Shown in pieces: positions 1-6,018 of a DNA stretch of 8,801 bases. The number at the start of each line of letters is the position of its first letter. Position 1 is the first letter of the stretch. The DNA is taken from contig QMZD01000054.1 of NCBI GenBank assembly GCA_003662985.1, forward strand, positions 1 to 8,801. Direction: 5' to 3'. The notes under the pieces are model-generated. The model was given only the letters and a program-made list of their open reading frames with translations, did not search any database and was not told where the DNA came from. This DNA is from Archaeoglobales archaeon. Lineage in GTDB: Archaea > Halobacteriota > Archaeoglobi > Archaeoglobales > Archaeoglobaceae. The position numbers were made by a program, and so were the translations under genes.

Positions 1-234
1 AGAAAAGCAAAGTTTGTAGCTGTTATCGCTTATTTTGATGGAAATGATGTAAGTACGTTCAAGGGAGAGGTCAGCGGGGAAATTGCAATGGAAAAAAGAG
101 GGGAGAAGGGCTTTGGCTACGACCCGATCTTTGAGTATGAAGGCAGGACATTCGCAGAAATGGGAGAGGAGAAGAATGAGGTATCTCATCGAAGGAAGGC
201 CTTGGAGGGTTTTTTCTCCTCTCTTAGCGCTTGA
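1..234 (+). CDS. ITP/XTP (dITP) pyrophosphatase, Ham1/RdgB family, C-terminal part only
   Basis: The reading frame is open from the first base and stops with TGA at 232-234, so only the last 77 residues are present; the start lies outside the window. The visible part contains KGFGYDPIF at residues 38-46 of the fragment, the family's substrate-binding loop. It is followed by F-x-E-M and, near the end, EVSHRRKAL, which matches the usual K-x-x-(I/V)SHR-x-x-A signature. Family members hydrolyse ITP, dITP and XTP to the monophosphate and pyrophosphate, removing deaminated purines from the nucleotide pool in the cytoplasm. The gene is followed 69 bases later by the S15 gene, which has its own TATA-like element, so the two may be cotranscribed or separate. 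The family assignment rests on these motifs and is secure. Confidence 0.93.
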   Translation, partial: RKAKFVAVIAYFDGNDVSTFKGEVSGEIAMEKRGEKGFGYDPIFEYEGRTFAEMGEEKNEVSHRRKALEGFFSSLSA

Positions 235-250
235 ACTCTAACTGCAAAAA

Positions 251-259
251 ATTTTTAAG
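251..259 (+). promoter_or_regulatory. TATA box of the S15 gene
   Basis: ATTTTTAAG lies in the gap between the pyrophosphatase stop (234) and the S15 start (304). A start site about 25 bases downstream, near 280, would give a short leader that includes the ribosome site at 291-299. This is inferred from spacing only. Confidence 0.5.
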
Positions 260-290
260 TTGCGGTCTTTCTCTTTTGAAGAGACATTCA

Positions 291-299
291 AAAGGTGAT
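291..299 (+). promoter_or_regulatory. Ribosome binding site that decides the S15 start
   Basis: AAAGGTGAT matches the archaeal anti-Shine-Dalgarno complement (GGAGGTGAT) and ends four bases before the ATG at 304. The upstream in-frame GTG (295) and ATG (298) lie inside this site, so they are unlikely starts. Confidence 0.8.
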
Positions 300-303
300 G
301 TTC

Positions 304-762
304 ATGGCGAGAATGCACGCAAGAAGAAGAGGAAGTTCAGGATCAAAGAGGGTTTATCGTGATTCTCCTCCTGAATGGGTAGATTTAACACCGGAAGAGG
401 TGGAAAAGAGGATAGTCGAGCTTTACAACGAGGGATACGAGCCAAGCATGATCGGGATGATTCTTAGAGATAGATATGGTGTTCCATCGGTCAGGCAGGT
501 TACAGGGAAGAAGCTTGTAAAGCTGCTTAAGGAGAAAGGGTTCGAGATTGAATATCCAGAGGATTTAAAGTCGCTCATCAAGAAGGCACTGAACCTCAGG
601 AAGCATCTCGAGATTCATAAAAAGGACTTTCACAACAAAAGGGGTCTGCAGCTAATCGAAGCTAAGATCTGGAGGTTGTCGAGCTACTATAAAGAGAAAG
701 GATATCTACCAAAGGATTGGAGCTACGATCCAGAGAAACTAAGAATAGCTCTGAGAAAATAG
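304..762 (+). CDS. rps15: 30S ribosomal protein S15 (uS15)
   Basis: The 152-residue product has the length expected of archaeal/eukaryotic uS15. It begins MARMHARRRGSSGSKR, the conserved archaeal N-terminus with a basic extension. The next segment carries the PPEWVDLTPEEVEKRIVELY motif (about 23-42) and an N-terminal helical domain shared with eukaryotic S13. The core S15 domain follows, with LRKHLEIHKKDFHNKRGL around residues 99-116, including the H-x-x-D-x-x-x-x-R-x-L rRNA-contact signature. uS15 binds the central domain of 16S rRNA early in small-subunit assembly. I chose ATG 304 over the upstream in-frame GTG/ATG because the ribosome site overlaps those codons and because the family starts MA-(R/K)-MH. 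Confidence 0.97.
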   Translation: MARMHARRRGSSGSKRVYRDSPPEWVDLTPEEVEKRIVELYNEGYEPSMIGMILRDRYGVPSVRQVTGKKLVKLLKEKGFEIEYPEDLKSLIKKALNLRKHLEIHKKDFHNKRGLQLIEAKIWRLSSYYKEKGYLPKDWSYDPEKLRIALRK

Positions 763-782
763 CTGTAGAGAAAGTAGTGTGT

Positions 783-807
783 AGGTTCTTTGATTATTCT
801 TTAATTT
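783..807 (+). terminator. T-rich stretch after the S15 gene, possible terminator
   Basis: Twenty bases past the S15 stop the plus strand becomes T-rich, with TTCTTTGATT and TTCTTTAATTTG. Archaeal polymerase can terminate on T-tracts without a hairpin. The tract is interrupted, so support is weak. Confidence 0.3.
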
Positions 808-854
808 GAATATGATCCGGGTACTATCTTACACCACCCATACATAATTCATTT

Positions 855-880
855 GTCGCTAATAGCTCGCTAGTAGCGGC
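855..880. repeat. 26-base inverted repeat (hairpin) between convergent genes
   Basis: The left arm GTCGCTAATAGC pairs with the right arm GCTAGTAGCGGC across a two-base centre. The stem has one G-T wobble and one A-G mismatch, and a realistic loop would be CTCG. It lies between the convergent S15 gene and the Lsm/TFE-beta-like operon. No T-run follows on either strand, so it is not a classical hairpin-T terminator. The remainder of the 217-base gap (763-979) shows no coding frame or tRNA that I can support. Confidence 0.6.
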
Positions 881-979
881 CTAAAACTGTAGATCCAAAA
901 TTCAACTTTTATTACATTTCTGGAAATTACAGGTTACAAAAACTCACAACTCATCCGTCCACTACTTACTAATCCCCCA

Positions 980-1342
980 CTAATCCCTTACCCTCCTCAG
1001 GAACCAGACCTCCATTTTTATACAGTTTTGAGCTTCGCATTCAAACTCTTTGCAGCCAAAACAGGGCGGAAGACCTGTGAGATCCTCCATCCTTTCCATT
1101 ATCTGCTGTAAGCTCAGTTCTTCCTCTTTCTCCTCTTCAATTTCAGCATCAGCTGGAACTATCTTGAACGTTTTGACACCATCAACAACAACTTCAAGTC
1201 TCCGGATGATATCTTCTTTTTCAAGTTTCCTGAGTATCCTAGAGCATTTACTGCTGTCTATATTCAGTTCCTTCCACAAATCTTTCTGAAGAATAGAGCC
1301 TTTTTTCTCTAATATCTGAATTATCTCGTCTCTAGTATCCAT
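980..1342 (-). CDS. Winged-helix protein with C-terminal Cys cluster, probable TFE-beta/RPC34-like transcription factor
   Basis: The protein has 120 residues. Residues 1-63 form a winged helix-turn-helix: an N-terminal helix, the recognition region DSSKCSRILRKLEKEDII (29-46), and a wing (47-61). An acidic, helical linker follows (64-90). The C-terminus holds four cysteines, C94-x2-C97-x4-C102-x4-C107, followed directly by IKMEVW. That ending resembles the tail of eukaryotic RPC39/RPC34, where a Cys cluster holding a 4Fe-4S centre ends in a Cys-Ile-x-Met-x-x-Trp pattern. The archaeal relative, TFE-beta, works with TFE-alpha to help open promoter DNA. The assignment is an inference from architecture and tail motif. 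A generic MarR/ArsR-like regulator with a metal site is the alternative. The gene begins 20 bases after the Lsm stop, so it is the second gene of that operon. GGGGAG in that gap may serve as its ribosome site. Confidence 0.62.
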   Translation of the reverse strand: MDTRDEIIQILEKKGSILQKDLWKELNIDSSKCSRILRKLEKEDIIRRLEVVVDGVKTFKIVPADAEIEEEKEEELSLQQIMERMEDLTGLPPCFGCKEFECEAQNCIKMEVWFLRRVRD

Positions 1343-1362
1343 TCCGACTTACTCTCCCCTTT

Positions 1363-1584
1363 CTACTCAAATGGCTGAATTAGAATGACATTGTTTCCTC
1401 TAAGAACGATATGACCAAGATTTCTTACCTTCTCGTCGTTCTTGTACTCGACGGCATTGCTGAGATGCAAGTTCATGTAGTCGTCGACACTCTCAAGTTT
1501 TCCCACTAGATCACTTTCCTCGCCTTTCATCTCCACCTTGATCATTTTTCCTATCAAGGACTTCACCATCTGGTTTGGAAGCAT
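1363..1584 (-). CDS. Lsm/Sm-like archaeal protein (SmAP2 type)
   Basis: This is a compact 73-residue Sm fold. Sm1 spans about residues 10-44, with G-K-L-x-x-VDDYMNL, where D35 and N38 are the usual uridine-pocket positions. Sm2 is IVLRGNNVILI at 59-69, with the R62-G63 pair. The sequence closely resembles, from memory, A. fulgidus SmAP2, which forms a ring and binds U-rich RNA; a role in RNA chaperoning or processing is inferred. The frame extends 23 residues further upstream. ATG 1584 is preferred because a strong ribosome site (GAGGTG) precedes it and because family members begin MLPNQMVK. It is the first gene of an operon with the winged-helix/Cys-cluster gene. Confidence 0.93.
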   Translation of the reverse strand: MLPNQMVKSLIGKMIKVEMKGEESDLVGKLESVDDYMNLHLSNAVEYKNDEKVRNLGHIVLRGNNVILIQPFE

Positions 1585-1589
1585 TTTTT

Positions 1590-1598
1590 GACCACCTC
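1590..1598 (-). promoter_or_regulatory. Ribosome binding site that decides the Lsm start
   Basis: On the minus strand GAGGTGGTC lies five bases before the ATG at 1584. It supports the 73-residue Lsm rather than the longer frame that begins near 1647 or 1653. Confidence 0.75.
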
Positions 1599-1664
1599 TT
1601 TTTATAACGATTAATCTCCAGATTTGCTGGCATTTTTTCCTAACCATATCCAATTATGCATCCA

Positions 1665-1673
1665 AATATTTTA
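1665..1673 (-). promoter_or_regulatory. TATA box of the Lsm operon
   Basis: AAAATATTT on the minus strand would place the transcript start near 1643. That gives a leader of about 55-60 bases before the preferred Lsm ATG at 1584. The in-frame ATG at 1647 lies close to that predicted start. Confidence 0.5.
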
Positions 1674-1738
1674 GCATTATGGTCTTTGGGAGCAGATTTA
1701 AGATGGGTTTTAGTTCCTTTTTGTTCCTCTATCAAAAA

Positions 1739-1747
1739 TTGTAAATA
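1739..1747 (+). promoter_or_regulatory. TATA box of the epimerase gene; leaderless transcript likely
   Basis: TTGTAAATA is centred about 26 bases before the ATG at 1769, the distance from TATA to transcription start in archaea. No Shine-Dalgarno match precedes the ATG, so translation probably begins on a leaderless mRNA. Confidence 0.6.
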
Positions 1748-1768
1748 TCCCCCGACAAACCCGTGTGT

Positions 1769-2704
1769 ATGAGAATTCTTGTCACGGGAGGGGCTGGATT
1801 TATCGGTAGTCATGTTGTCGACAAGCTCATCGAGATGGGCAATGAAGTTGTTGTGTATGATAACCTCTCTTCCGGTAAGATCGAATTCGTTAACGAAAAT
1901 GCCGAATTTGTAAGGATGGATTTAGTAAAAGATGTGGATAAAATCGAGCTAAAAAATTTTGACGAAGTGTGGCATCTCGCCGCAAATCCAGATGTAAGGA
2001 TTGGAGAGCAATCCCCATCTAAAATCTACGAGAACAACATCCAGGCAACCTACAATTTGCTAGAGGCAATGAGAAAGGCTGGAGTTAAAAGGATGATTTT
2101 CACTTCTACCTCGACTGTTTATGGGGAAGCTGAAATTCCAACCTCAGAAGACCATCCTACATATCCCATCTCCATCTACGGAGCCTCAAAACTCGCGTGT
2201 GAAGCTCTCATCCTCTCTTACTGTCACACTTTTGACATACAGAGCTGGATCTATAGATTCGCTAACGTTATCGGAAGGAGGAGCAATCATGGAGTTATAT
2301 TTGACTTCATCCATAAACTCCTCAAGAACCCGGAGAAGCTGGAGATCCTTGGAGATGGTGAGCAGAATAAATCCTACATCTACATTGATGACTGCGTGGA
2401 GGCTATGCTCCATGGTTTAAAGGCGAATGAGAAGATCAACATCTTCAACATAGGGAGTGACGATCAGATCAAGGTGAAGAAGATTGCAGAGATAGTCAGC
2501 AAGGCGATGGGCCTGGATCCAGAGTTTGTTTTTACTGGAGGGAGGAGAGGCTGGAAGGGAGACGTACCCGTGATGTTCCTTTCGAATGAGAAACTGAAAA
2601 AACTTGGCTGGAAGCCGAGATACAACTCTGAAGATGCCGTGAAAATGACAGTTAAGGATTTGCTTGAAGAAATAGAGATTGGAGACAATAAGATAATAAA
2701 ATAA
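1769..2704 (+). CDS. NAD-dependent sugar-nucleotide epimerase/dehydratase (UDP-glucose 4-epimerase-like)
   Basis: This 311-residue extended SDR protein has the family's usual length. A Rossmann dinucleotide-binding motif, TGGAGFIGSH, sits at 6-15 (G7, G10, G13). D31 in VYDNLSSG follows strand 2, as in NAD-binding members. The catalytic set is visible: the Ser/Thr cluster in FTSTSTVYGE (111-120) and Y137-x3-K141 in the YGASK motif. LGDGEQNKSYIYIDDCVEA is the typical C-terminal substrate-side block. Such enzymes interconvert UDP-sugars, for example UDP-glucose and UDP-galactose, or act as related epimerases or dehydratases for glycan or lipid glycosylation; exact substrate cannot be read from sequence. 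ATG 1769 is preferred over in-frame GTG 1763 because it starts at the first beta strand and fits the TATA spacing. The gene stands alone, divergent from the Lsm operon and convergent with the Lrp gene. Confidence 0.9.
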   Translation: MRILVTGGAGFIGSHVVDKLIEMGNEVVVYDNLSSGKIEFVNENAEFVRMDLVKDVDKIELKNFDEVWHLAANPDVRIGEQSPSKIYENNIQATYNLLEAMRKAGVKRMIFTSTSTVYGEAEIPTSEDHPTYPISIYGASKLACEALILSYCHTFDIQSWIYRFANVIGRRSNHGVIFDFIHKLLKNPEKLEILGDGEQNKSYIYIDDCVEAMLHGLKANEKINIFNIGSDDQIKVKKIAEIVSKAMGLDPEFVFTGGRRGWKGDVPVMFLSNEKLKKLGWKPRYNSEDAVKMTVKDLLEEIEIGDNKIIK

Positions 2705-2724
2705 AATATGAAAATATAAAAAGA
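2692..2724 (-). terminator. T-rich terminator of the Lrp-type gene (minus strand)
   Basis: Read on the minus strand, this stretch contains several T-runs (TCTTTTTATATTTTC, then ATTTTATTTTATT). It lies about 50 bases past the Lrp-type stop codon and overlaps the last codons of the convergent epimerase gene. Archaeal termination on T-tracts makes this the best terminator candidate in the window. Confidence 0.5.
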
Positions 2725-2775
2725 CTCAAACTGAATTGGGTGGCTTAAATCCTTGAACCTATGTAGAACTACTTG

Positions 2776-3279
2776 TCATTTGCCTTTGCCTTTTCTTTTT
2801 TCTGCGAATTCTTCCAGAAGCAGTCTCTCCACATCGATTCCGTGGGACTCTTTAACCACGTTGAGGACGAGCATTGTGTAGGTTTTTACGACATGTTCCA
2901 TCCCTGCAACCCTTTTAACAAAACTATTCAGAGTTTCTCGATCTCTGAACTTGGCAACCAGCATCATATCGAACTCTCCGGTGACATCGTACAATGCTGT
3001 GACATAGGGCTCTTTTGCAATTTTTTCTTCAATCTCAACAAGGTGTCCACCCTCAGCTGTGACACCAATTACCGCTATGAGATTAAATCCAAGTTTTGAG
3101 TGGTCGATAACGGGAATGAACCTCTCAATAACTCCGATCCTTCTCAGCTTGTTTATCCTGTTGTAAACTGTTCCCTCGGCAACTCCTAGCTTTTCCGCAA
3201 TCTCCCTTAGACTTTTTCTCGCATCATCCTGAAGCTCGACAAGAATTTTAATGTCAAGGGCATCAAGCTTATCTGCCAT
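2776..3279 (-). CDS. Lrp/AsnC family transcriptional regulator
   Basis: The product is 167 residues, typical of the family. An N-terminal winged helix-turn-helix covers 5-55, opening LDALDIKILVELQDDARKS, with recognition helix AEGTVYNRINKLRRIGVI at 34-51. The RAM (ligand-sensing, oligomerising) domain covers about 66-145, including the signature TGEFDMMLV at 100-108 and a final TYTMLVLNVVKE strand. The last 20 residues are a basic, charged tail (RKGKGK). Family members are octameric or dimeric feast/famine regulators that sense amino acids or related small molecules; the ligand here is unknown. ATG 3279 is preferred over an upstream in-frame start at 3339. It begins at the family N-terminus and lies 26 bases from a TATA box. 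The gene follows the mevalonate operon on the same strand, but its own promoter suggests independent expression. Confidence 0.95.
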   Translation of the reverse strand: MADKLDALDIKILVELQDDARKSLREIAEKLGVAEGTVYNRINKLRRIGVIERFIPVIDHSKLGFNLIAVIGVTAEGGHLVEIEEKIAKEPYVTALYDVTGEFDMMLVAKFRDRETLNSFVKRVAGMEHVVKTYTMLVLNVVKESHGIDVERLLLEEFAEKRKGKGK

Positions 3280-3300
3280 GATTCTTCTTAAACTTTGAAA

Positions 3301-3309
3301 TATTTTTAA
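3301..3309 (-). promoter_or_regulatory. TATA box of the Lrp-type gene; leaderless transcript likely
   Basis: On the minus strand TTAAAAATA is centred 26 bases before the ATG at 3279, with no good Shine-Dalgarno sequence between. A start of transcription at or next to the ATG is inferred. Confidence 0.6.
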
Positions 3310-3366
3310 TTTTCTATGTTCAAATTTCAGATTTTTCAAATAAAATTCAGAAGTTGGATTGGGTAC

Positions 3367-3780
3367 TTAAAAATTTTTAGCATTGGTAGCTATTTTTTCA
3401 GGCACAAACTTTGTGCCGTAGTAGATTACTCCATCTTCACCATCTTCGAAGTACTTTCTGAAGGTCTTCACAACCCTCATCCCAACCTCGATCTCTTCAG
3501 GATTACAGACAACTTGTGAAGTTATTATTGGCCCATCATCCAGCTCTATCAGCGCAACGATATACGGCTTGTTGAGTTTAAATTCGTCAGGAGTGTCGTG
3601 TACGATCGTGTAGCTCAAAACCTTGCCTCTCCCATTGAACCTCTGCTCCTTTATCTTGCTCCTCCTTCTGCAAATCGGACAGAAGTTCCTCGGTGGATAG
3701 AATTTAGAACCACAGTTCTCACAAACGCTTCCGACGATATCGTATCTGTATTTTATTTTCCTCCAGAATCTTGGAATCAT
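3367..3780 (-). CDS. DUF35 protein (zinc ribbon plus OB fold) of the thiolase/HMG-CoA synthase complex
   Basis: This 137-residue protein has an N-terminal helix, then a rubredoxin-like zinc ribbon with C20-x2-C23 and C34-x2-C37. A DUF35 OB-fold domain covers about 48-125, with GRGKVLSYTIV, PYIVALIELDDG and a final YYGTKFVP strand. In methanogen archaea a DUF35 protein bridges acetoacetyl-CoA thiolase and HMG-CoA synthase, holding both active sites around a common CoA pocket so that acetoacetyl-CoA is passed on. The gene order here (synthase, thiolase, DUF35) fits that role. The start is ATG 3780, set by GAGGTGAT three bases upstream, not the in-frame codon at 3801. It begins 26 bases after the thiolase stop and is the last gene of the operon. 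Confidence 0.93.
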   Translation of the reverse strand: MIPRFWRKIKYRYDIVGSVCENCGSKFYPPRNFCPICRRRSKIKEQRFNGRGKVLSYTIVHDTPDEFKLNKPYIVALIELDDGPIITSQVVCNPEEIEVGMRVVKTFRKYFEDGEDGVIYYGTKFVPEKIATNAKNF

Positions 3781-3783
3781 CCT

Positions 3784-3791
3784 ATCACCTC
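3784..3791 (-). promoter_or_regulatory. Ribosome binding site that decides the DUF35 start
   Basis: GAGGTGAT on the minus strand is a full match to the archaeal Shine-Dalgarno core and ends three bases before the ATG at 3780. It excludes the seven-residue longer version starting at 3801. Confidence 0.85.
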
Positions 3792-3806
3792 TTTCAACCA
3801 TCCAAC

Positions 3807-4970
3807 CTATCCGATTTCGTAGATCGTAACAACCGCTGTGGCTCCGGTTCCGCCGATGTTCAGCGAGAGCCCCGTTTCAGCTTCAACCTGCCTTTTTCCA
3901 GCTTTACCACGAAGCTGGTATGTGATCTCGACAGCCTGTCTGATTCCGGTGGCTCCTATTGCATGTCCGCATGCCTTCAAACCACCGCTGGGGTTTGTCG
4001 GGAGCGATCCTTTCAGCGAGGTGATTCCTTCCCTTATTAACTCCGCTCCCCTTCCTTTTTCAACAAATCCTAGATCTTCATAAGCGATGAGCTCTGCTAT
4101 CGTGAAAGAATCATGAAGTTCGACAACGTCAATATCCTCCGGCGTTAACCCTGCTTGGCCGTAAGCCATCACAGCCGCTATTCTGACGGCCCTCATTGTT
4201 GTTATGTCCTCCCTGTTTTGGAGGGCAAGGTAGTCACTCGCCTGAGTACATGCTTTGATGTAAACCGGGCTATCCGTGTATTCCTTAGCAACCCTTTCGT
4301 TCGCAAGGATTATTGCAGCTGCGCCATCGCTTAAAGGTGCGCAATCGAGCAATCTAAGAGGTTCAGCCACGAAGGGGGAATTTAAAACATCGTCAACGCT
4401 TATCTCCCTCCTAAACTGTGCTTTTGGATTCAATACTCCATTCTTGTGATTCTTAACGCTTATCAGGGCAAGATCCTCGGGAGTCGTACCATACCTTGTA
4501 AAATGCATCCTGGCCATCAAGGCATACAAGGCTGGGATCGTAGCACCGACGAAGCCTTCCCACTCCCTGTCGGCAGAAGATGCCATGATATCGGTTGTCA
4601 TCTCGGAACCCACATCCGTAACTTTTTCCGCTCCTGCAGCGATCACAACGTCATGAAGGCCTGAGGCTACGGAGAGATACGCCTGCCTTAGGGCAAGTCC
4701 CCCACTCGCATCTGCACCCTCGACCCTAGTAGAAGGTATTCCCATCTCTGAGAGTCCGGAATAATCTGCTATTAGTGCAGCTATATGTTCTTGGGCAAGG
4801 TATCTACCTCCACTCATGTTTCCCACATACATCGCTTCAATCTCCTTCCCCTCAAGCCCCGCATCCTCAAGGGCATCGATTCCCGCTCTCAAAACTATCT
4901 CCCTGAAACCTTTATCCCATAGCTCCCCGAATTTACTCTGACCAACACCTATAATCGCAACTCTCTCCAT
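3807..4970 (-). CDS. Archaeal thiolase (acetyl-CoA acetyltransferase family) lacking the usual nucleophilic Cys
   Basis: The protein has 387 residues, full length for the archaeal/SCP2-type thiolase family. It opens RVAIIGVGQSKFGE and ends with the GGTGATAVVTIYE strand. The family reaction condenses two acetyl-CoA to acetoacetyl-CoA, the first step of the mevalonate route. Catalytic landmarks are only partly kept. The block TRVEGADASGG (81-91) has Asp at 87, where relatives carry Cys before A-S-G (CASG), so the acyl-accepting nucleophile is missing. The second-site motif is H286-D-S-F, where SCP2-type enzymes often have H-D-C-F. The G335-H336 of GHAIGATG is kept, and the C-terminal CxG motif is replaced by GGTG, as I recall for archaeal members. 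The gene starts four bases after the HMG-CoA synthase stop, with GGTGA overlapping that stop as ribosome site. The frame is intact, so it is not an obvious pseudogene. Confidence 0.88.
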   Translation of the reverse strand: MERVAIIGVGQSKFGELWDKGFREIVLRAGIDALEDAGLEGKEIEAMYVGNMSGGRYLAQEHIAALIADYSGLSEMGIPSTRVEGADASGGLALRQAYLSVASGLHDVVIAAGAEKVTDVGSEMTTDIMASSADREWEGFVGATIPALYALMARMHFTRYGTTPEDLALISVKNHKNGVLNPKAQFRREISVDDVLNSPFVAEPLRLLDCAPLSDGAAAIILANERVAKEYTDSPVYIKACTQASDYLALQNREDITTMRAVRIAAVMAYGQAGLTPEDIDVVELHDSFTIAELIAYEDLGFVEKGRGAELIREGITSLKGSLPTNPSGGLKACGHAIGATGIRQAVEITYQLRGKAGKRQVEAETGLSLNIGGTGATAVVTIYEIG

Positions 4971-4974
4971 CCTT

Positions 4975-6018
4975 TCACCCCTTTAGTCTTATCTTCTTCC
5001 TTAGCTTCAAATACGTGCCGTAGTCGACTGTTATTCCACTGTTTATCTTATCCCAGACGGCCGGGACTCGGGGGTAGTTCTCTATTAGATCTGTCACGTT
5101 GAAGATGAAAGCATCACTTCCAGCCCCTGACCCAAAGGAAACAAGCAAAATCTTGTCTCCTGGCTTTGCTATGTCGAGAACAGCGGAAAAACCGATTACA
5201 GAAGAGCCCGAATAGGTGTTTCCTATATAACCGACAACCAGTCCTTGAGCTATCTGCTCCTTTGTGAAACCAAGAATCCTTGCTGCTCTAACGGGAAACT
5301 TGCCATTTGGCTGGTGAAAAACTGCATAGTTAAAATCCGATGGCTTATAGCCTGTTTTCTCCATGATCTGTGTCGCAGCCGAGGTGACGTGTCTGAAGTA
5401 TGCTGGAATACCAGTGAATCTTCCTCCATGGCTTGGATACGGCTGTCCCTCTCTTCTCCAGAAATCGGGGGTATCAGAGGTGAAGGATAGGGTTTCCTCA
5501 ATTTCAGCTATGACTCTTTTTTTTCCCACAACGAAGGCAGCTCCTCCCGCTGAAGCTGAGTATTCGAGTGGATCACCGGGAGCACTCTGGCTCGTGTCGG
5601 CGCCTATAGCCAAGCCGAATTCGATCATTCCTGACTTGACCATTCCCATACATGCCTGAATGCCAGCGGTTCCTGCTTTGCATGCGAATTCAAAGTCACC
5701 TGCGTGAAACCTGTTTCCACATCCAATCGCATCGCCCACTATGGTTGCAGTCGGTTTTACAACATAGGGATGACTCTCAGATCCTACAAAAATAGCTCCA
5801 ATTCTCTCAGGATTTATTTCTCCTCTCTCAATTGCCTCTCTTGCCGCCTCGACGGATATGGTAGCTGTATCCTCATCGAGATCTGGAACGCTCTTTTCGT
5901 AAACGCCTAAACCCGCTTTTACGTTGTCAGGATTCTCACCCCAGACTTTAGCTATTTCTTCAACGCTGAGCCTGAATCTTGGTATATAAGTCCCATAAGA
6001 AACAATGCCTGCTCTCAT
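4975..6018 (-). CDS. Hydroxymethylglutaryl-CoA synthase, archaeal type
   Basis: The 347-residue protein matches the archaeal HMG-CoA synthase length and starts [17 protein letters not shown], the family N-terminus. The Glu-Cys-His catalytic triad is readable: E81 in [12 protein letters not shown]113 in [11 protein letters not shown] (the acyl-carrying Cys), and H235 in [19 protein letters not shown] near 297-305 is the conserved C-terminal loop. It condenses acetyl-CoA with acetoacetyl-CoA to give HMG-CoA for isoprenoid ether lipids, in a complex with thiolase and DUF35 protein. The ATG at 6018 overlaps the TGA of the upstream regulator by one base (TGATG). AGGAGGT, seven bases upstream, is a strong ribosome site; the TTG at 6021 is therefore rejected. 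This gene looks fully active, in contrast to the neighbouring thiolase. Confidence 0.97.
   Translation of the reverse strand: MRAGIVSYGTYIPRFRLSVEEIAKVWGENPDNVKAGLGVYEKSVPDLDEDTATISVEAAREAIERGEINPERIGAIFVGSESHPYVVKPTATIVGDAIGCGNRFHAGDFEFACKAGTAGIQACMGMVKSGMIEFGLAIGADTSQSAPGDPLEYSASAGGAAFVVGKKRVIAEIEETLSFTSDTPDFWRREGQPYPSHGGRFTGIPAYFRHVTSAATQIMEKTGYKPSDFNYAVFHQPNGKFPVRAARILGFTKEQIAQGLVVGYIGNTYSGSSVIGFSAVLDIAKPGDKILLVSFGSGAGSDAFIFNVTDLIENYPRVPAVWDKINSGITVDYGTYLKLRKKIRLKG

Noticed and set aside
968..987. ACTAATCCC repeated with an 11-base period at the end of the TFE-beta-like gene
   Set aside because: Only two nine-base copies, one overlapping the stop codon; likely chance, with no symmetry or promoter nearby.
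1599..1607. TTATAAAAA-like TATA element before the Lsm gene
   Set aside because: Its predicted transcript start would fall at or just inside the coding region, downstream of the ribosome site; the box at 1665-1673 fits better.
5250..5501. Open frame on the minus strand inside the HMG-CoA synthase gene
   Set aside because: It is a shifted frame of a clearly conserved gene, with no ribosome site or recognisable domain.
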